Shown: in pieces, positions 4,623-5,675 of the stretch
Layout: every line of letters begins with the position of its first letter
Numbering within the stretch: position 1 is the first letter of the stretch
Assembly (NCBI GenBank): GCA_029882955.1
Contig: JAOUJX010000278.1
Coordinates: 1-5,675 of the forward strand
DNA length: 5,675 nucleotides
Reading direction: 5' to 3'
From: Gammaproteobacteria bacterium
GTDB lineage: Bacteria; Pseudomonadota; Gammaproteobacteria; GCA-001735895
The notes under the pieces: generated by a model
Database searches by the model: none
Seen by the model: the letters and a program-made list of their open reading frames with translations, nothing else
What the model was told of the DNA's origin: nothing
Program-made: the position numbers and the translations under genes

Positions 4623-5675
4623 ATGATTTCTAAACAGCTTGAAAAGGTTGCCAATATTTTAATTCTTCTGTTTCCTGCGGCATTGGTGACCATTGAGGAT
4701 GCCGGAGCCGTTGTTATTTTGTCTTTTCTGGCGGTAAGCATCATCGGGCTGGTTCTCAATCGCAGCCGGTTACCTTTAGCCAACAATGAGAAGATTCTAT
4801 TCGGGGCGATAGGAGCCTATCTTGCTCTATCCGGGTTCAATATCTGGCTGTTCGAGGCCGATATATCGGAAATGGACAATGTCACTCTGTTTGTTTTGCT
4901 GTTACCGGCCTTTTTCTATATTCGAAAATCAAACATTAACTCTAACCATATATTGACAGGGTTACTAGCCGGTGCAATCGCTACGTTGGGAATCGCTTTG
5001 TTTCAAATATTTTATCTGGATTTAGACAGGGCTTATGGCACCTTAAAAGCAGTACCTTTTGGCGGAATTAGCATTACGCTGGCAGTTATGTGTCTGACGG
5101 TCGCCCTGTTCACCGATGGTACCCGATTTAAAAGATGGATGCTGTTCGGTTTCGTAGCAGCATTAGGCGCATCAGTTCTATCCGGCACCAGGGGAGCCTG
5201 GCTTTGCCTGTTTACTGTACTGGCTGTTTTCATGATCATCAACCCAAATAAATGGTCGATTAAACTCAGACTAATAGCTTCCTTGGCGACAATCGTTTTA
5301 ATCAATTCGGCTTATTTCATACCAGGCGTAGGTTTAAGAATCGATCAAGCAGTGCAAAACCTTAACACTTACTATCTTGACGATAAGGTTAATACGTCCC
5401 TGGGGCGTCGACTGGAAACCTGGCGCGCTTCCTGGATAGGCATCATGGAGCACCCCATAACTGGAGCCGGGGCGGGGAACTATCATTCCTGGATACAGGA
5501 ACTGGCCGAGCGTGGTCGAATTAATCCGCACATAAAACCTATTGCACATATTCACAATGACTACCTTTCCGCAGCATTTCACAGGGGCTGGCCTGGTTTG
5601 ATTACCTTACTCGTTCTTTACATGGCGCCTCTCCTGCTTTTTTGGCAACGATTCAAACTAGCCTCTGGAGACCAG
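4623..5675 (+). CDS. O-antigen ligase/polymerase family membrane protein, 3' end outside window
   Basis: The first 351 codons of a polytopic inner-membrane protein of the WaaL/Wzy_C superfamily, which joins or polymerises undecaprenyl-linked glycans in the periplasm. Hydrophobic segments alternate with short loops from residue about 10 to 225, for example around 10-25, 29-45, 57-72, 83-98 and 108-127. SGTRGAW (187-193) is the conserved arginine motif ending one helix. A large loop follows, with GRRLETWRAS (261-270), HPITGAGAGNY (277-287) and HIHNDYL (309-315), whose histidine-asparagine pair is typical of O-antigen ligases. Another helix (about 322-340) begins after it. ATG 4623 is the first start after an in-frame TGA at 4614; GAG about five bases upstream is a weak ribosome site. 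The frame is open to the window edge. Ligase versus polymerase, or a protein-glycosylating PglL-type enzyme, cannot be decided without the missing end and the neighbours. Confidence 0.88.
   Translation, partial: MISKQLEKVANILILLFPAALVTIEDAGAVVILSFLAVSIIGLVLNRSRLPLANNEKILFGAIGAYLALSGFNIWLFEADISEMDNVTLFVLLLPAFFYIRKSNINSNHILTGLLAGAIATLGIALFQIFYLDLDRAYGTLKAVPFGGISITLAVMCLTVALFTDGTRFKRWMLFGFVAALGASVLSGTRGAWLCLFTVLAVFMIINPNKWSIKLRLIASLATIVLINSAYFIPGVGLRIDQAVQNLNTYYLDDKVNTSLGRRLETWRASWIGIMEHPITGAGAGNYHSWIQELAERGRINPHIKPIAHIHNDYLSAAFHRGWPGLITLLVLYMAPLLLFWQRFKLASGDQ

Noticed and set aside
4604..5582. Three minus-strand open frames opposite the O-antigen ligase gene
   Set aside because: The plus strand is open for 351 codons with clear family motifs, so the antisense frames are shadows.

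Overview
The window looks like chromosomal DNA from a gammaproteobacterium. The best evidence is a full-length MiaB (tRNA methylthiotransferase) whose start and cysteine spacing match the enterobacterial and pseudomonad type. I cannot name the genus. Base composition is moderate in miaB and visibly more AT-rich in the genes that follow, as expected for acquired cargo between core genes.

Layout. Positions 9-1340 (minus) carry miaB, complete. Positions 1341-1593 are a divergent intergenic region with a REP-like dispersed repeat (copy C) and a 10-bp inverted repeat that ends inside the next start codon. Positions 1594-2814 (plus) encode an AAA-type ATPase of the AAA_14/DUF4143 kind. Positions 2961-3470 (plus) encode a small nucleotidyltransferase-fold protein, overlapped by 20 nt by a 60-residue gene (3451-3633); together they look like a two-gene toxin-antitoxin-type module. 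Positions 3634-3773 hold a second dispersed repeat (copy A) and other non-coding sequence. Positions 3774-3956 are the C-terminal remnant of a hicA toxin gene with no start codon, joined by an ATGA overlap to an intact hicB antitoxin gene (3953-4285). Positions 4286-4622 are non-coding and hold repeat copy B and a perfect 8-bp REP-like hairpin. From 4623 to the window end runs the first 351 codons of an O-antigen ligase/polymerase family membrane protein, open at the right edge.

Reading the region as a whole: three toxin-antitoxin- or defence-like pieces (DUF4143 ATPase, nucleotidyltransferase plus small partner, hicA remnant plus hicB) sit between a housekeeping tRNA-modification gene and a surface-polysaccharide gene. 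Copies of one dispersed repeat family lie at the joints between the pieces. This suggests a small accessory hot spot built by successive insertion and decay. No transposase, integrase, tRNA, rRNA or CRISPR array is visible.

The parts that most deserve a second look are the nucleotidyltransferase/60-aa pair, the decapitated hicA beside an intact hicB, the inverted repeat over the ATPase start, and the repeat copy that lacks its palindromic core.
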